Shown here one piece after another: positions 56,800 to 58,260 of a stretch of 58,260 nt of DNA. Positions within the stretch are counted from its first letter, which is position 1. Each line of letters starts with the position of its first letter. This stretch comes from a virus. The position numbers and the translations under genes are program-made. The notes beneath the pieces were generated by a model. The model did not search any database, had not been told where the DNA came from, and was given only the letters and a program-made list of their open reading frames with translations. The stretch lies in the IMG/VR virus record IMGVR_UViG_3300042344_000667, positions 1 to 58,260 of that record, one strand, 5' to 3'.

Positions 56800-57885
56800 A
56801 TGCAAACCACAGCAACCGCCACCCGTTGCGCCCCCGTGAGGATGCCGGCTGATATCAGCGCCCACCTGGCCCGGTTTGGCCTCACCCTGGGCGACCTGTT
56901 GACGGATTCAAACCCCAAAATGCAAAAGGGCAGCGCTCAGGCTGTGGGGGTGATTCTTCACCACCTGCCCGCGCGCGCCCTGGCTGCCGCTGTCACCCCC
57001 GGGCACCGGGGCAGCACAGCACCCCGTAGTTATTTGCCCGCCCTCGCCCACCTGGCCGATAGAGAGGGGCTGGGCGAACAGGCCCGCGCCCATAACGGCT
57101 GCCCCTGGGCTACGGCTGGCTGTGCTGCCGGCTGTCTCAACTGGGCGGGCCACGGGGGGCTTAGCCCGGCTGTTGCTGCTGCTCGTGGGCGTCGCACTCT
57201 TGCGATGCTGGCGGATCCTGGCCTTTACGGGCGGGCGATTCTGTGGGCGATCGTGAGGGCGTGGGCGCGCGCCCAGGCTCAGGGGCTGCCCCTGGCCGTG
57301 AGACTGCGCGGAACCGATGAAGGCCCCCGGTGCGGCTGGCATCGGCTGGGGTTGCTTGTGCCGGTTGCTGATGCTGTGGCCCTGGCCCATAGGTTTGGCG
57401 CTGCTATCAGCCCCGGGGCCGTCACTCTGGCCGAGGCTTTGGGCGTCTTGCGCAGTGAGGGCGCTCTCTACCTTTATGAGTATTCAAAGGCGCCCCTATC
57501 AGGCCCTTTGGGGCTCTGGGCTCAGGCTGATGCCGGGTTTGACGTGACAGCCAGCCTGGCTGCCGATCGGGCTACGGCTGTGGCTGATGCGGCCCTGGCT
57601 GTTCGCGCGGGATTCCGGTTGGCTGTGCCCGTGGCCCTGCGCAAGGGGCAGCCGCTGCCGGTGGCCCTCGCCCTGGCCCCGGATCACGGGCCAGCCGTAA
57701 CGGTGCCTTGCGTTAACGGTGACCTCTCAGATCACAGGTGGGCGGATCCTGAGGGCGTAGCCGTGATCCTGCGCAGCAAAATGAGCCGAGGGGCAGGGCC
57801 TGAGGCTGCCCCGTTCCACCTGGCCCCGATCGCTGACGCCCAGCCCCTGGCTGATGGGGCCGCCCGTCTGATCTGGGCGCCCTGA
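56800..57885 (+). CDS. Gp88-domain protein
   Basis: A 361-residue protein. SNPKMQKGSAQAVGVILHHL begins the domain, then GCPWATAGCAAGCLNWAGHG with Cys101, Cys108 and Cys112, AARGRRTLAMLADPGLYGRA and VRLRGTDEGPRCGWHRLG. This matches the 'gene product 88' family of mobile elements and phages, with a Cys cluster that may bind a metal. Biochemical function is unestablished. The C-terminus includes HRWADPEGVAVILRSKMSRG, resembling the NDxRxxDPxGxxVGLxxKG segment of these proteins. Confidence 0.8.
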   Translation: MQTTATATRCAPVRMPADISAHLARFGLTLGDLLTDSNPKMQKGSAQAVGVILHHLPARALAAAVTPGHRGSTAPRSYLPALAHLADREGLGEQARAHNGCPWATAGCAAGCLNWAGHGGLSPAVAAARGRRTLAMLADPGLYGRAILWAIVRAWARAQAQGLPLAVRLRGTDEGPRCGWHRLGLLVPVADAVALAHRFGAAISPGAVTLAEALGVLRSEGALYLYEYSKAPLSGPLGLWAQADAGFDVTASLAADRATAVADAALAVRAGFRLAVPVALRKGQPLPVALALAPDHGPAVTVPCVNGDLSDHRWADPEGVAVILRSKMSRGAGPEAAPFHLAPIADAQPLADGAARLIWAP

Positions 57886-57911
57886 GCCTTATCCCATAGC
57901 CTCAGCTCCTG

Positions 57912-57942
57912 GCCCTCGCCCTTTACCGGGCGGGGGCTTTTG
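57912..57942 (+). terminator. Strong terminator at end of the GC-rich cassette
   Basis: GCCCTCGCCC pairs with GGGCGGGGGC around TTTACC, followed by TTTTGTTG. A ten-pair GC stem. Confidence 0.85.
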
Positions 57943-57946
57943 TTGT

Positions 57947-57976
57947 GCCCTCGCCCTGTTGATCGGGCGGGGCTTT
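57947..57976 (+). terminator. Second terminator-like hairpin
   Basis: GCCCTCGCCC again pairs with GGGCGGGGC around TGTTGATC and is followed by TTTGCTG. It appears to be a duplicate of the first terminator. Confidence 0.65.
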
Positions 57977-58114
57977 GCTGTGCCGAGCGTGGGCAGTTGC
58001 GCCCCGGTTGCTGTCACACTGGGCGGCTGATTCCAGCCCGGGCGCCCCGTAACTTGGCTTGCAATTGCGCAGGGGTGAGCATCAGCAACCGCCCCGCAAT
58101 ATCGGCAGCCGCCC
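57977..58114. other. Noncoding region before cos
   Basis: No gene seen. GCATCAGCAACC near 58079 is the inverted copy of GGTTGCTGATGC at 54264 and 54290. Several TGCAA boxes are present. Confidence 0.35.
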
Positions 58115-58135
58115 GCCCTCATTGGTGGGCTTTTG
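58115..58135 (+). terminator. Weak terminator-like hairpin
   Basis: GCCC and GGGC form a short stem followed by TTTTG. Weak, but in line with the two terminators before it. Confidence 0.35.
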
Positions 58136-58152
58136 TATTTGTATTTGTATTT
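58135..58152. repeat. Three tandem GTATTT hexamers
   Basis: GTATTT is repeated three times without interruption, about 100 bases from the right end. It could be a bent or easily melted part of the packaging region. Confidence 0.6.
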
Positions 58153-58247
58153 GCGAAAATCTGCTAAGTGTTAGAAACCCCTTGCAATCCTAAGTGCTGC
58201 AAATATCTTTATACAAACTCGGGTCCCTCTGGCGCCCGGGACTCGCG

Positions 58248-58260
58248 AGGTAATTCGAAT
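58248..58260. other. Right copy of 13-bp terminal repeat (putative cos cohesive end)
   Basis: AGGTAATTCGAAT repeats bases 1-13. It follows CTCGCG, so the cut would lie at CGCG^AGGT. The bottom strand of lambda cosN is cut in the same local sequence, as lambda's known left end implies. Confidence 0.6.

Overview
The window reads as one complete genome of a tailed double-stranded DNA phage with a long non-contractile (siphovirus-type) tail, most likely infecting a picocyanobacterium (Synechococcus/Cyanobium type). The phage call rests on an ordered lambda/HK97-like head and tail module. The host call is inference: the palindrome GCGATCGC (HIP1, abundant in many cyanobacteria) occurs at 53029, 53125, 54274 and 56433, and many small proteins resemble families I associate with picocyanobacteria and their phages. 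The first 13 bases recur as the last 13 bases. With a lambda gpA-type terminase this fits a linear cos genome with 13-nt 5' cohesive ends that were filled in.

Layout. (1) 161-23866, plus strand: small and large terminase, connector protein, portal, a fused accessory-protease-capsid protein, decoration protein, head-tail joining proteins, tail terminator, tail tube, tail chaperones joined by a -1 frameshift at GGGAAAC, a 2103-residue tape measure, an NlpC-like protein and a gpJ-like tip. (2) 23919-32871, plus: two tail fibres, a run of very small genes, holin-like proteins, a two-domain endolysin, dCTP deaminase and an HNH nuclease. (3) 32795-38599, mostly minus: dNMP kinase, NrdR-like zinc ribbon, ThyX, an SSB-like protein and a RecE-like PD-(D/E)XK nuclease. 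(4) 38657-47532, mostly minus: about 20 small, tightly overlapping genes including paralogues, then a DnaQ-like exonuclease, VRR-NUC and HNH nucleases, and SF2 and SF1 helicases. (5) 47595-53554, plus: ribbon-helix-helix protein, primase-helicase, an origin-like inverted repeat, a displaced structural gene, a minimal NAD-type ligase domain, an RlpA-like secreted protein and zinc-ribbon proteins. (6) 53555-54467: 0.9 kb of noncoding DNA with ten 26-bp tandem repeats. (7) 54468-57885: a very GC-rich cassette of mostly unknown genes ending in a Gp88-domain protein. (8) 57886-58260 plus 1-160: terminators and the cos region.

Working model. Nucleotide genes (dCTP deaminase, ThyX, dNMP kinase) supply thymidine nucleotides. 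Replication starts through a primase-helicase beside an iteron-like origin and presumably uses host DNA polymerase, because no phage polymerase is visible. An SSB-like protein, RecE-like nuclease, VRR-NUC and two helicases handle recombination. No integrase, partition system or clear CI-type repressor is seen.

The most unusual signals are heptanucleotide repeats of TTAYCTC type lying exactly two bases before start codons of at least seven genes, usually without a Shine-Dalgarno sequence; the GTWAC inverted-repeat region at 50641-50893; and the 26-bp array whose degenerate eleventh unit preserves its hairpin by paired changes.
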